Positions 16,198 to 25,233 of a DNA stretch of 64,000 bases are shown here, in pieces. The notes under the pieces were generated by a model. That model saw only the letters and a program-made list of their open reading frames with translations, was not told where the DNA came from and ran no database searches. The position numbers and the translations under genes are program-made. Source of the DNA: Acinetobacter sp. C32I (GTDB lineage: Bacteria; Pseudomonadota; Gammaproteobacteria; Pseudomonadales; Moraxellaceae); the NCBI RefSeq assembly GCF_023702715.1, contig NZ_CP098480.1:248001-312000 (forward strand). The letters are read 5' to 3'. Positions within the stretch are counted from its first letter, which is position 1. Each line of letters opens with the position of its first letter.

Positions 16198-16440
16198 ATG
16201 AAAGTAAAAGATTTAATAAGTGAATTGCAAAATCTTGACCAAGATTTAGAGTTGTATTTCTTAACAGAAGATGAAGAAGTAACAAAAGGAAAAAAGCTGG
16301 TTGAAGTCTTTGGTTTTAAAGATGTTCATACTTCAAGTGTGACAACAAAAAGAAATCTTGACAGTAGTTTTGAGTTCACTTTCTTTCCGGAGGAAAATGG
16401 ACGGGAAGTAGCATTTATTAATTTCACCAAACATGTTTAA
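16198..16440 (+). CDS. Small hypothetical cargo protein
   Basis: The protein has 80 residues and is acidic. The N-terminus (MKVKDLISELQNLDQDLELYF) is like that of small phage and plasmid proteins where a helix is followed by a D-x-E strand. It is monocistronic, with its own terminator directly behind. The function is unknown. Confidence 0.6.
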   Translation: MKVKDLISELQNLDQDLELYFLTEDEEVTKGKKLVEVFGFKDVHTSSVTTKRNLDSSFEFTFFPEENGREVAFINFTKHV

Positions 16441-16444
16441 AAGA

Positions 16445-16468
16445 AACCGCCTTAGTGGCGGTTTTTTA
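16445..16468 (+). terminator. Intrinsic terminator
   Basis: AACCGCC pairs with GGCGGTT around TTAGT and is followed by TTTT. It separates the cargo block from the late genes. Confidence 0.85.
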
Positions 16469-16481
16469 ATGGGTAAAATTT

Positions 16482-17126
16482 ATGAAAGAAGTCGGTTTTG
16501 TAATTCAGCAAAGACCATATCCCCCTGATTGGATTTTTGCCCAAGACACACCAAACTTTGCACCGGCACCAGAATTATGGCGATGGATTAAGACTATTTT
16601 TCTAAATCCTGACCATAAGCTTTTTAACCCTGATCATGCACATCTTGGAGCGTTCCACTATCCACAGATCGCCGTAATGTGGGCTAAAGGTGGATTTCAG
16701 AAACAAGGTCGATTTGTGGTTGGCCAAACTGAAAAGATCATGATCAATGCAGGTGGATGGAAGAAAGAACGGCAGGAAGAGCAGTTTTATCAATGGTTCA
16801 ATGATTTGCCTGATTACTTAATCACGATTGATGCAACGTATGCCCAGCATGCTAATGATATTGATTTCTGTGCTTTGATCGAACATGAGCTTTATCACAT
16901 CGCGCATAAGAAAGATGAATGGGGCATCCCATCCTATAACCGTGAAACGGGTAAGCCTAAGCTGACGATACAAGGACATGATGTAGAAGAGTTCACGGGC
17001 GTAGTTCGCCGTTATGGGGCAAATAAGGAAGTACAAGAAATGGTGAATGCTGCAAATCAAAGGCCAACAGTGGCTAAGGCTGATATCTATCATGCCTGTG
17101 GGACTTGCTTTCTAAGAGTGGTTTAA
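16482..17126 (+). CDS. Putative phage metallopeptidase
   Basis: The protein has 214 residues. A zinc-protease motif HELYH lies near residue 132 (LIEHELYHIAHK), followed by a conserved EF region. Proteins of this kind are common just before the terminase genes in Acinetobacter phages and are usually called putative metallopeptidases. Function in packaging or virion maturation is unproven. A C-terminal CGTC pair may add a metal ligand. Confidence 0.7.
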   Translation: MKEVGFVIQQRPYPPDWIFAQDTPNFAPAPELWRWIKTIFLNPDHKLFNPDHAHLGAFHYPQIAVMWAKGGFQKQGRFVVGQTEKIMINAGGWKKERQEEQFYQWFNDLPDYLITIDATYAQHANDIDFCALIEHELYHIAHKKDEWGIPSYNRETGKPKLTIQGHDVEEFTGVVRRYGANKEVQEMVNAANQRPTVAKADIYHACGTCFLRVV

Positions 17127-17172
17127 ATTTTTTTACCATTCTTCTTGGATGTACTTGGATGGAATGGTTGAA

Positions 17173-17637
17173 ATGGCACGTATTACCAAAAAGGTGAAAC
17201 TGTTCATCGTGAGGATGCTTGCTGAGTTTGAATCTCCAACTCAAACATCTAAAACAGTTAAAGATATTTTTAATGTTGAAGTAACAGCCCAGCAATGTGA
17301 GGCATATGACCCTACAAAAAGAACTGGTCAAGATTTAAGCCAGGAATTACGAGATAAATTCTTTGAATACCGCCGTATAGCAAACCAAGAACTTGAAGCA
17401 ATACCCATTGCAAATATGCGGTATCGATTACAACTACTTCAGGGCTTAGTTGATAAATACCCTGACAATCCTGTGTTAATTCCCAAATGGGCTGAACAAG
17501 CCGCAAAAGAGATGGGTGGTTTATATACCAATAAACAAGAGGTGGACCACACAAGTAAGGGCGAGTCGATAAACAAGCCCACAACAATTGAACTGGTAGC
17601 GCCTAATGTCCAAGGTACAGATCGAACTGCCACCTAA
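17173..17637 (+). CDS. DUF2280 protein, likely terminase small subunit
   Basis: The protein has 154 residues from ATG 17173; an upstream in-frame ATG at 17149 is possible. ARITKKVKLFIVRMLAEFESPTQ and the helix-turn pattern KTVKDIFNVEVTAQQCEAYDP fit DUF2280, a small-subunit-like DNA-binding protein. The end overlaps the terminase large gene by 32 bp. It would recognise the packaging site and load the motor. Confidence 0.8.
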   Translation: MARITKKVKLFIVRMLAEFESPTQTSKTVKDIFNVEVTAQQCEAYDPTKRTGQDLSQELRDKFFEYRRIANQELEAIPIANMRYRLQLLQGLVDKYPDNPVLIPKWAEQAAKEMGGLYTNKQEVDHTSKGESINKPTTIELVAPNVQGTDRTAT

Positions 17638-18874
17638 ACTTATTCCCTTATTTGCCGAACCAAATTTACGTTATAGACAATCATGGGGTGGCCGTGGTTC
17701 GAGTAAGACAAGAACATTTGCTGTGATGACGGCGGTTAAGGGTTATGTATTTGCTGAGGCAAATATAAGCGGCATGATTCTTTGTGGTCGTGAGTATATG
17801 AATACTCTTGCTGATTCTTCAATGGAGGAGATTAAGCAGGCAATCCGTGCAGTTCCCTTTCTAAATGATTACTACGATATAGGTGAAAACTATATTCGGA
17901 CTAAAAACCGCCGTGTCTCATACGGATTTTGTGGTTTACGACATAATTTGGATAGCATCAAATCTAAAGCACGTATTTTATTGTGTTGGGTTGATGAGGC
18001 CGAAACAGTTAGTGAGGTTGCATGGCGTAAATTACAGCCTACGGTCCGTGAAGCTGGTTCAGAAATCTGGATTACATGGAACCCTGAAAAGCGCGGCAGT
18101 GCCACTGATAAGCGATTTAGACATGAGTTGATGCATGATCCTGTAACGGGCGAGTTGATTGGCATGGGTGTAGAGATGAACTACACCGACAATCCTTGGT
18201 TCCCTGAAGAATTGGAAAAGGAACGCCGTCAAGATCAGAAAAACCTATCTATAACGGATTATGAATGGATTTGGGAGGGTGCATATCTTGAAGCATCCGA
18301 GGCTCAAATCTTTAATGGTAAATTTCAGAAATTGGATTTTGTTCCAGATACAGATAAATGGGATGGGCCATATCATGGTCTAGACTTCGGTTTTGCCAAT
18401 GACCCAACTGCAGGTACTAAATCATGGATATATGATGATTGCCTATATATCGAGCATGAAGGAGGCAAAGTCGGTCTTGAGTTAGATGACACGGTTGATT
18501 TTTTAAAGGCAAAAATACCAGGTATAGAAAAATATGTGGTTTTAGCTGATAACGCACGGCCTGAGTCCATTAGCCATCTCAAGAAAAAGGGATTACGGCG
18601 CATCAAAGCTTGTGAAAAGGGTAAAGGTTCCGTAGAGGATGGGATTGCCCACATTCGTTCCTTCAGGAAGGTTTACATCCATAGTCGCTGTAAAGAGACC
18701 TACCAAGAATTTAAAAAGTATTCATACAAAAAAGATCGCCTTACTGATGAGGTGTTGCCGATCATTCTTGATGAATTTAACCACTACATTGACAGCATTC
18801 GCTATGCCCTTGAGCCAATCATGAAGCGCAAAGGCGCTCTTAAAGTATCAAACAAAGTATTGAGCCAGATATGA
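17606..18874 (+). CDS. terL: Terminase large subunit
   Basis: The protein has 422 residues and is of the PBSX/Terminase_3 type. Walker A is GGRGSSKT (residues 28-35). Walker B is ILLCWVDEAE near 125-135. The C-terminal RNase H-fold nuclease starts with GLDFGFANDPTA near 256, and a second acidic residue lies in LADNARPES. It cuts concatemeric DNA and drives packaging into the prohead. Its stop overlaps the portal ATG (ATGA). Confidence 0.95.
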   Translation: MSKVQIELPPKLIPLFAEPNLRYRQSWGGRGSSKTRTFAVMTAVKGYVFAEANISGMILCGREYMNTLADSSMEEIKQAIRAVPFLNDYYDIGENYIRTKNRRVSYGFCGLRHNLDSIKSKARILLCWVDEAETVSEVAWRKLQPTVREAGSEIWITWNPEKRGSATDKRFRHELMHDPVTGELIGMGVEMNYTDNPWFPEELEKERRQDQKNLSITDYEWIWEGAYLEASEAQIFNGKFQKLDFVPDTDKWDGPYHGLDFGFANDPTAGTKSWIYDDCLYIEHEGGKVGLELDDTVDFLKAKIPGIEKYVVLADNARPESISHLKKKGLRRIKACEKGKGSVEDGIAHIRSFRKVYIHSRCKETYQEFKKYSYKKDRLTDEVLPIILDEFNHYIDSIRYALEPIMKRKGALKVSNKVLSQI

Positions 18875-20928
18875 AATTTCGTGAAAAATTATTGAGCCTT
18901 CTCATCCGTTGGCTCCGATTCGCCACGCCCGTAGAAAGTGAAAATACTGCTTCTCAGGGCGAAAAACCAAAGCGTAAAAGAATCAGTTTAATGGCATTGA
19001 ACGCCGTAGGCACAAAGCCTCAGGAAGTTGTGACAAAGTTCAAAATGCCAGTATTGCCCAAAGGCGTAGTCCCAGACGGCGAAGGTCTAGCGATGGACAG
19101 CGGCGGCATGGTTGGTTATGCAAATGCCGCAGGCGTAAGCATGAACTTTTTAGGCTATCCGATTCTGTCTGAATTGTCGCAGCGAAGCGAGTACCGCGCA
19201 CCAGTTCAGACACTTGCTACTGAAATGACTCGTAAGTGGATTCAGTTTAAAAGTATTGGTTCGGATGATCTGTCAGATGAAATTAAACAGATTGAGGTTG
19301 CTTTTGACCAATTCAAAATTCGTGATGCGTTCAAGTTGGCAACTGAGCACGATGGTTTTTTTGGTCGTGGGAACTTGTTTATTGAAATTGACGGGAATGA
19401 TGATCGTGAAACGCCGTTGATTGTTGATAAAGCCACAATTAAAAAGGGTAGCCTTAAACAATTGAAAGTGATTGAGCCGATATGGACCACGCCGGTTAAT
19501 TACGATTCAATTGATCCAACAAACAAGTATTTCTATAAGCCTAATATGTGGTATGTGATGGGTAAGCCAGTACATAGCACACGCTTATTTACGCTTATCA
19601 GTCACCCTGTTTCAGACATGCTTAAGCCGTCATACAACTTTAGTGGTTTAAGCATGACTCAGATGATGATGCCATACGTGGATAATTGGCTAAGCACGCG
19701 CGATTCAGTTAGTGACTTGATTCACTCATTCTCTACTAGCGGCATCAAAACCAATATGGATGCAATTCTACAAGAGGATGGGGATGCAACCGATATTATC
19801 AATCGTGCAGAGCTGTTTAACCGCATGCGTGATAATCGTGGCTTGATGATGCTTGACCAGGAAACAGAGGATTTTTTCCAGTACAACACACCCTTATCGG
19901 GGTTGGATAAGCTTCAAGCTCAAGCGCAAGAGCAAATGGCTGCACCTTGTCACATTCCACTGGTAAAACTTTTTGGCGTCACCCCAAGTGGTTTAAATGC
20001 ATCCTCTGAGGGTGAAATCAAGGTTTACTATGACTATGTAGCTGCTCAACAACAGAGCGTTTACACAGATCCATTGGTGACAATCCTAAAAATTATACAG
20101 TTACACCTTTTTGGTCAGATATATGACGACATTACTTTTGAGTTTGTTCCATTAGAGCAAATGACAGAAGAACAAATTGCCATTATCAATAAAACCAAAG
20201 CGGAAACAGGTGCAACACTTGTAGAGGCTAATATTATTAGCCAAGAAGAAGAGCGCACACGTTTAGCTGATGATTCTTTTAGTGGTTATAACAGTCTTGA
20301 CGCTGAAACTTTGCCAGAACGCCGTGAGGATGATCCAGCAATGGATGCTGACGGCGAATGGGATGAATCTAAACATCCAAGAGCAGATAATGGGCAGTTT
20401 GGTAGTGGTGGTGGCTCTAGTAATACAAAAATGCAGGCTAGCAAACTTACCGAGGAAAATGCGGTAACAATCACAAGTCAGCATTCTGAGCAAATGCCAG
20501 CGAATAGCTTACATACACCAACGGTTCGAGAGGCATTAAAAGAGATTTTGGTTGGGAAACATGGAGAATCTAATCCAGTTGTGAATAAGGCAACAGGACA
20601 TAAAATGATTTTCACTACAACCAATCTAAAAGCATCTTTAGCCAAAAACGGTAAAGACAATGAAAAGGAGCGGCTATTACGTAGTCTTTATCCTGCTTTA
20701 CCAGAATTGTATGAGAAGTCTATTCCAGACGATCCCCATTTTGAGCCAAACACGAAACCAGAGCAAAAACCCGGTATTGCTGGATATAGAAATTATCTAG
20801 TACATGCTGAGGTAGGTGGTAATAAGCATTTGGTTCGCATTGGTGTTGATGTACCGCATCCAGATAAAGAAGGGAATGCACCAAGAAGCGGGGCTTATTA
20901 TTTTCATAAGCTAGAAATTGAGAAATAA
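18871..20928 (+). CDS. Portal protein (DUF1073) with extra C-terminal domain
   Basis: The protein has 685 residues. The first 490 or so are a DUF1073-type portal, which forms the dodecameric DNA gate in the capsid. A linker near 491-515 (DESKHPRADNGQFGSGGG) matches a low-complexity joint known from phage head proteins. The last 145 residues form a separate domain (GHKMIFTTTNLKASL, LPELYEKSI, YRNYLVHAEVGGNKHLVRIG) with the strand pattern of LPD3/BECR-type polyvalent-protein domains, some of which are RNases. That assignment is by pattern only. DUF1073 portals are normally near 450-500 residues, so the extension is notable. Confidence 0.85.
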   Translation: MKFREKLLSLLIRWLRFATPVESENTASQGEKPKRKRISLMALNAVGTKPQEVVTKFKMPVLPKGVVPDGEGLAMDSGGMVGYANAAGVSMNFLGYPILSELSQRSEYRAPVQTLATEMTRKWIQFKSIGSDDLSDEIKQIEVAFDQFKIRDAFKLATEHDGFFGRGNLFIEIDGNDDRETPLIVDKATIKKGSLKQLKVIEPIWTTPVNYDSIDPTNKYFYKPNMWYVMGKPVHSTRLFTLISHPVSDMLKPSYNFSGLSMTQMMMPYVDNWLSTRDSVSDLIHSFSTSGIKTNMDAILQEDGDATDIINRAELFNRMRDNRGLMMLDQETEDFFQYNTPLSGLDKLQAQAQEQMAAPCHIPLVKLFGVTPSGLNASSEGEIKVYYDYVAAQQQSVYTDPLVTILKIIQLHLFGQIYDDITFEFVPLEQMTEEQIAIINKTKAETGATLVEANIISQEEERTRLADDSFSGYNSLDAETLPERREDDPAMDADGEWDESKHPRADNGQFGSGGGSSNTKMQASKLTEENAVTITSQHSEQMPANSLHTPTVREALKEILVGKHGESNPVVNKATGHKMIFTTTNLKASLAKNGKDNEKERLLRSLYPALPELYEKSIPDDPHFEPNTKPEQKPGIAGYRNYLVHAEVGGNKHLVRIGVDVPHPDKEGNAPRSGAYYFHKLEIEK

Positions 20929-20933
20929 AAAAA

Positions 20934-20987
20934 GGAGATTTAGTTACACAGGTTCATCTACTAAGTAGGACTTCTGTCTAAATCTCC
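20934..20987. repeat. 54-nt structured inverted repeat
   Basis: GGAGATTTAG (20934-20943) is the exact complement of CTAAATCTCC (20978-20987). Inside lie a nested ACAG/CTGT pair and a CTAC-TAA-GTAG mini-hairpin, giving a long imperfect stem. There is no T-run after it, so it is not a standard terminator. It separates portal and head morphogenesis genes. Confidence 0.7.
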
Positions 20988-21027
20988 AAGTTCCTATTTT
21001 AGCCTATTATTTAGCCAAAGGCAATTT

Positions 21028-21807
21028 ATGAAACCTAAAACATTACGTGCTATTCACGCCAATGTCGGGGTGGAAGTAGCCTATAGAAAAGCTTTGCGGG
21101 GCATTCTTAATGAAATTCATTCAGATGTATTGAGTGAGGTAATTTCTGAATACACCATTCACCAGTCAGAGGTTGCTCAAGACATTAACATTGCTTTGGT
21201 TATGCAGCGACTATTTAAAAACCTCACAAGTTTTTGGCAACGCCGTTTGAATGACTTAGCGCCTCAAATAGCAAAGATATTTGCAAAAAGCTCAACCCAA
21301 CATACTGAACGCGCAATGATGCAAGCTTTTAAAAAAGCTGGTTTTACAGTGCGCTTCAATATGAGTGAGCGCGTAGAGGAGCAAACAGAGGCGGCGATTG
21401 GTGAGAATGTTAGCTTAATCAAGTCTATTGGCAGTCAATACCTTGACGATGTTCAGCAATCAGTGTGGCAAGCGATTAAAGCAGGCCATGATATGCATAC
21501 CCTCTCAAAAACACTCCAAGCCAAATATGAAATTTCAAAGCGCCGTGCTGATTTCATTGCACGAGACCAAAACAACAAGGCCAAGGCTGTTATTGAGCGT
21601 GAACGGCGTTTAGAGCTTGGGATTACAAAGGCAATATGGCAACACTCCCATGCGGGTAAAAAGCCACGGATTAGCCATGTACATGCAGATGGCAAAGAGT
21701 TTGATATCGAACAAGGCATGTACATTGACGGCGAATGGATTCAACCAGGCGAACTCATCAATTGTCGGTGCACAAGCCGCGCCGTGATACCAGGATTCAA
21801 CTCTTAG
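21028..21807 (+). CDS. Phage head morphogenesis protein (MuF/SPP1 gp7 type)
   Basis: The protein has 259 residues. It is helical through most of its length. The C-terminal SHVHADGKEFDIEQGMYIDG, then PGELINCRCTSRAV (residues 210-255), is the hallmark of MuF minor head proteins, in which PGExxNCRC ends the domain. Such proteins bind the portal and are packaged in the head. The stop codon forms part of the following terminator. Confidence 0.9.
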   Translation: MKPKTLRAIHANVGVEVAYRKALRGILNEIHSDVLSEVISEYTIHQSEVAQDINIALVMQRLFKNLTSFWQRRLNDLAPQIAKIFAKSSTQHTERAMMQAFKKAGFTVRFNMSERVEEQTEAAIGENVSLIKSIGSQYLDDVQQSVWQAIKAGHDMHTLSKTLQAKYEISKRRADFIARDQNNKAKAVIERERRLELGITKAIWQHSHAGKKPRISHVHADGKEFDIEQGMYIDGEWIQPGELINCRCTSRAVIPGFNS

Positions 21808-21826
21808 CACCTTCGGGTGCTTTTTT
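21807..21826 (+). terminator. Intrinsic terminator with UUCG loop
   Basis: GCACC-TTCG-GGTGC is followed by TTTTTT and starts at the stop codon of the MuF gene. It probably reduces, but does not abolish, downstream late transcription. Confidence 0.85.
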
Positions 21827-21839
21827 AATGGATATAACA

Positions 21840-23006
21840 ATGAGCAAATTAGCATTTGACCGATCTGTCCGTAGTTATGACCAAGATGGGCGACTACGTG
21901 TAGAAGTTTCACCCATCACCAAGGCCACAGTAAACCCTTACCACGGATATGAAATCCCAAATTATGAAGGCTTAGGCCTGATTCGAGACAAAGTCTACTA
22001 CTTGTTCCGAGATCCACTGGAACTAGAACGAGCAGTTAGCACATTTAAAAACCTTCCACTAATGATCAAGCATATACGCACATCGGCGGATGATCATAAA
22101 AAAGACTTAGTGGTTGGTACAACAGGAAGTAACACCGAGTGGTGTGACCCATACATCAATGTTGATTTGATGGTTTGGGATGCGGTGGGGATTGCAGGTA
22201 TTGAATCCCAAGAACAAGCCGAGTTGTCTAGCTCGTATTACTACGATGCAGATATGACACCAGGCGAGTATCAGGGCATGCGCTATGACGGTGTAATGCG
22301 AAATATCAAGGGCAATCACGTTGCTTTGGTCGACATTGGTCGGGCTGGGCCTGATGTGGTTGTACATGACAAAAATCCTTTTATTGAGGGAACTTCAATG
22401 AGTAAAGAACAAAAACTTGCTCAGGCGAAAGCCAAAGCGAAACAAGCATTACAGGCGAAATTAGCAAGTGATGCCAAACCCGAGGACATTGACGCAATCA
22501 TTGCTCAATTGGCTCAAGACTCAGCAGAAGCGGCAGAATCTGAACCTAAAAAGCCAGCGGAAGATGAAGGCGATGAGGATGAAAAAAAGAATCCCGCTGA
22601 CGATGAGGACGATGATTCTGATGATGGCAAGAAAAAGCCTGCTGATGATGAAGATGACAGCGATGATGATAAGCCAACCAAGGCGGCTATGGATGCAGCG
22701 ATTAAAGTTGCTTCTGATCGTGCAGAAGCGAATGCCACCAAACGCATTGAGGCGCTATTTCAAGCGCGTGAAGATGTTAAGCCATTGGTGGGCCAAGTTG
22801 CTCTTGATAGTGCTGAATCAGTCTATAAGTTCGCACTAGATCAGAAAGGGATTGATACCAAAGGCGTACATCCTTCGGCATACCGTTCAATGGTTCAAAT
22901 GCTTAAGAACAGTCCCGAGCCAAAAGCCAAAACAGCCATGGACGCTAAATCAGTTTCCGCCGTGCAAGCTAAATTCCCAACAATTTCTCGAATCAAACAG
23001 GGGTAA
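21840..23006 (+). CDS. DUF2213 protein: prohead protease/scaffold
   Basis: The protein has 388 residues from ATG 21840; upstream in-frame codons lie in the MuF gene and terminator, so they are rejected. The N-terminal 170 residues (FDRSVRSYDQDGRLRVE, NPYHGYEIPNYE, GNHVALVDIGRAG) fit DUF2213, a prohead protease-like family. Residues 238-280 are a highly acidic Asp/Glu/Lys repeat with three PADDED-like units. The remainder resembles a scaffold. It likely organises and then digests the prohead core. Confidence 0.82.
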   Translation: MSKLAFDRSVRSYDQDGRLRVEVSPITKATVNPYHGYEIPNYEGLGLIRDKVYYLFRDPLELERAVSTFKNLPLMIKHIRTSADDHKKDLVVGTTGSNTEWCDPYINVDLMVWDAVGIAGIESQEQAELSSSYYYDADMTPGEYQGMRYDGVMRNIKGNHVALVDIGRAGPDVVVHDKNPFIEGTSMSKEQKLAQAKAKAKQALQAKLASDAKPEDIDAIIAQLAQDSAEAAESEPKKPAEDEGDEDEKKNPADDEDDDSDDGKKKPADDEDDSDDDKPTKAAMDAAIKVASDRAEANATKRIEALFQAREDVKPLVGQVALDSAESVYKFALDQKGIDTKGVHPSAYRSMVQMLKNSPEPKAKTAMDAKSVSAVQAKFPTISRIKQG

Positions 23007-23011
23007 ATAAC

Positions 23012-23491
23012 ATGGGTTTCCAAAAACAAGTTCAATTACAACAAGCTCCTGCGGTTGCTGGTGACTTTGCATCAAATAACCCACGTGCAGCTTTGCTTGC
23101 TGGAGAAGGTGCATTGGTGGCAGGTGCAACTGGCGCCGTTGTAGGTCGTTTCGCATGGGCGGTGAACGGCGTTGTTAGTAACGCAGGTTCAGGCAAGCCA
23201 CAGGGCTTTATTCATCGCGAAAACCAAGCGCTTATCACAACTTGGCTGGATGAGGCATCAAACGTTATTCCACAAGGTTTGTCGCTGACGATTCATGTTG
23301 CTGGTGACTTTTGGGCGCAGACATTAACCAATGCAACGGTTGGCCAAAAGGTTTATGCATCACTTACAACAGGTGATGTAAAAACAGAAGCTGCAGGTGC
23401 CACAGTAGCCGGGTATATCGAAACAGACTGGTTAGTTGCAAGTGCAGCATCAGCCAATGAATTAATCAAAATCACAACATGGGGCGCGTAA
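23012..23491 (+). CDS. Probable head decoration (cement) protein
   Basis: The protein has 159 residues, is Ala/Gly/Thr-rich and has little charge. The position directly between the protease/scaffold and the major capsid gene, and the beta-rich composition, fit a capsid-stabilising decoration protein. The N-terminus (MGFQKQVQLQQAPAVAGDFAS) is like that of proteins annotated as structural cement in related phages. Confidence 0.72.
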   Translation: MGFQKQVQLQQAPAVAGDFASNNPRAALLAGEGALVAGATGAVVGRFAWAVNGVVSNAGSGKPQGFIHRENQALITTWLDEASNVIPQGLSLTIHVAGDFWAQTLTNATVGQKVYASLTTGDVKTEAAGATVAGYIETDWLVASAASANELIKITTWGA

Positions 23492-23494
23492 ACG

Positions 23495-24481
23495 ATGGAT
23501 GAATTAGAATATTTAGCAACAGTGGGTGTAATCCTGCCGTTTGGCACTCAGATTACAGATCCACACCTTGCAATGGATGCTCAGCCTGTCATGGTCACAG
23601 GTGCCAATGCGGGTATTCCTGCATTCCTAGCAAACTACATGGACCCTAAAGTTATCGAAACTTTGGTTGCTCCTATGAAAGCAGCTGTAATTGTAGGTGA
23701 AACAAAGAAAGGCGATTGGACCACTGAAACAGCAACCTTTCCAGTTGTTGAGTCAACAGGAGAAACGTCAAGTTACGGCGACTTCAACGACAACGGTTCT
23801 TCAGGCGTAAATGCCAATTTCCCGATGCGTCAAAGCTACCATTACCAAACAACCACAGCTTGGGGTGAACGTCAACTTGCAAAGGCTGGTTTAGCTGGTA
23901 TTGACTGGGCAACCCGTACCAATATCGCATCAATCCTGACTCTGAATAAGTATCAGAACAAAACGTACTTTTACGGTGTTGCAGGTTTGCAGTGTTATGG
24001 ATTGCTGAATGATCCAACATTATCAGCACCAATCACACCAACCGCTCAGTGGTCCTTAGATGCGACTGATGCCTTGACTGTTTATAACGATGTGGCTCGC
24101 TTAGTACGCCGTTTAATTTCTCAAGGTAATGGTTCAATTGATCAAGACACACCTTTGAAGTTGGTGACATCTCCAACAACATCATTGGCCTTTAACAAGA
24201 CCAATCAGTACAACGTAAATGTACGAACTCAGCTCAAAACAAACTTCCCCAACCTTGAATTGGAAACAGCGCCTGAATACTCAACCGCTTCAGGTGAGTT
24301 AGTTCAATTGTTTGCTCCTGAAATTGAAGGGCAGGAAAGCGCAACGTGTGCATTCACTGAAAAGCTACGTGCACACAACATCGTTGTTAAGACATCAAGC
24401 TATGAGCAGAAGAAGTCACAAGGTACTTTCGGTACTGTGATTTTCCGTCCGTTCGCATTCGTTCAAATGTTAGGGGTATAA
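23495..24481 (+). CDS. Major capsid protein (DUF2184)
   Basis: The protein has 328 residues. The sequence AMDAQPVMVTGANAGIPAFLANYMDP at the start and the middle PVVESTGETSSYGDFN, ANFPMRQSYHYQTTTAWGERQ fit DUF2184 capsid proteins with the HK97 fold. It follows the scaffold and decoration genes and is the most plausible main shell protein. No separate cleavage site is evident. Confidence 0.88.
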   Translation: MDELEYLATVGVILPFGTQITDPHLAMDAQPVMVTGANAGIPAFLANYMDPKVIETLVAPMKAAVIVGETKKGDWTTETATFPVVESTGETSSYGDFNDNGSSGVNANFPMRQSYHYQTTTAWGERQLAKAGLAGIDWATRTNIASILTLNKYQNKTYFYGVAGLQCYGLLNDPTLSAPITPTAQWSLDATDALTVYNDVARLVRRLISQGNGSIDQDTPLKLVTSPTTSLAFNKTNQYNVNVRTQLKTNFPNLELETAPEYSTASGELVQLFAPEIEGQESATCAFTEKLRAHNIVVKTSSYEQKKSQGTFGTVIFRPFAFVQMLGV

Positions 24482-24485
24482 ACCA

Positions 24486-24824
24486 ATGGCAACAGCAAAG
24501 AAAGGCAGCGTAGTTATTGTAGGCTGCAAATTACCAAACGGCTTGATTGCTGAGGTTGACGGCGTAGAAGTCAAATTTAACGGCTTGAATACATCTCACA
24601 TCGTTGGTGGATTCGGTATCACCGAAAATGTAGAAACCGAATTTTGGGATGTTTGGCTTGAGCAGAATAAACACATGCCTTATGTGAAGGGTGGCTTTGT
24701 TTTTGCACACACTGAAGCAGCTTCGGTTAAATCTGAAGCCAAAGAAAAGGCAGGGGAAAAGACTGGTTTAGAGCCGCTTGATCCAGGTAAAAAGCCAGAA
24801 GGTATTGAAGCACTAGAAAAATAA
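24486..24824 (+). CDS. Head-associated hypothetical protein
   Basis: The protein has 112 residues. The N-terminal 75 residues form a compact beta domain (SVVIVGCKLPNGLIAEVDGV), followed by a Lys/Glu-rich tail. It lies between the capsid and DUF4054 genes and may be a head fibre or minor capsid component. Confidence 0.65.
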   Translation: MATAKKGSVVIVGCKLPNGLIAEVDGVEVKFNGLNTSHIVGGFGITENVETEFWDVWLEQNKHMPYVKGGFVFAHTEAASVKSEAKEKAGEKTGLEPLDPGKKPEGIEALEK

Positions 24825-24834
24825 GGACTGAACA

Positions 24835-25233
24835 ATGACCGTTATCTTTAATGCAGACAATTTTGTTGCTCGATTCCCTGAGTTTTCAGGTACCAATAGC
24901 GAATTGCTGGAAATGTATTTTGATGAGGCTTGCTTAAAACTTAAAAACACTGATAGCAGTATTGTTAAGGATGAAAAGGAACGCCGTATCTTACTTTACC
25001 TTTTAACAGCTCATATCGCTCAATTGGGGCAGCAAACGGCGAAGGGTAACGGTAATTTGGTTGGTCGTATTAGTTCAGCAAGTGAAGGTTCTGTATCTGT
25101 TTCGACAGATGCGGGGCCAGTAACCAAATCCCAAGCGTGGTATATGCAAACTGTTTATGGTTCTGAATATTGGGCCTTAACTGCAAAATACAGAACTATG
25201 CGATATGTACCTGCTCCACGGAGGTATCATTAA
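24835..25233 (+). CDS. DUF4054 head-tail connector
   Basis: The protein has 132 residues. FNADNFVARFPEFSG at the start, LLYLLTAHIAQLGQQT in the middle and the SKSQAWYMQTVYGSEYW region are typical of DUF4054 connector (gp6/gp15-like) proteins, which bind below the portal. It opens the neck gene group. Confidence 0.85.
   Translation: MTVIFNADNFVARFPEFSGTNSELLEMYFDEACLKLKNTDSSIVKDEKERRILLYLLTAHIAQLGQQTAKGNGNLVGRISSASEGSVSVSTDAGPVTKSQAWYMQTVYGSEYWALTAKYRTMRYVPAPRRYH

Noticed and set aside
20934..20987. MITE or IS end remnant
   Set aside because: The ends form a perfect inverted repeat, but no target duplication flanks the element and no second copy is seen in the window.
21735..21839. Longer start for the DUF2213 protein
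   Set aside because: It would read through the MuF gene end and an intrinsic terminator; the start at 21840 fits better.
22468..22839. Met/Lys-rich ORF in another frame of the DUF2213 gene
   Set aside because: It is a shadow of the acidic repeat region; the true frame has a good domain match.
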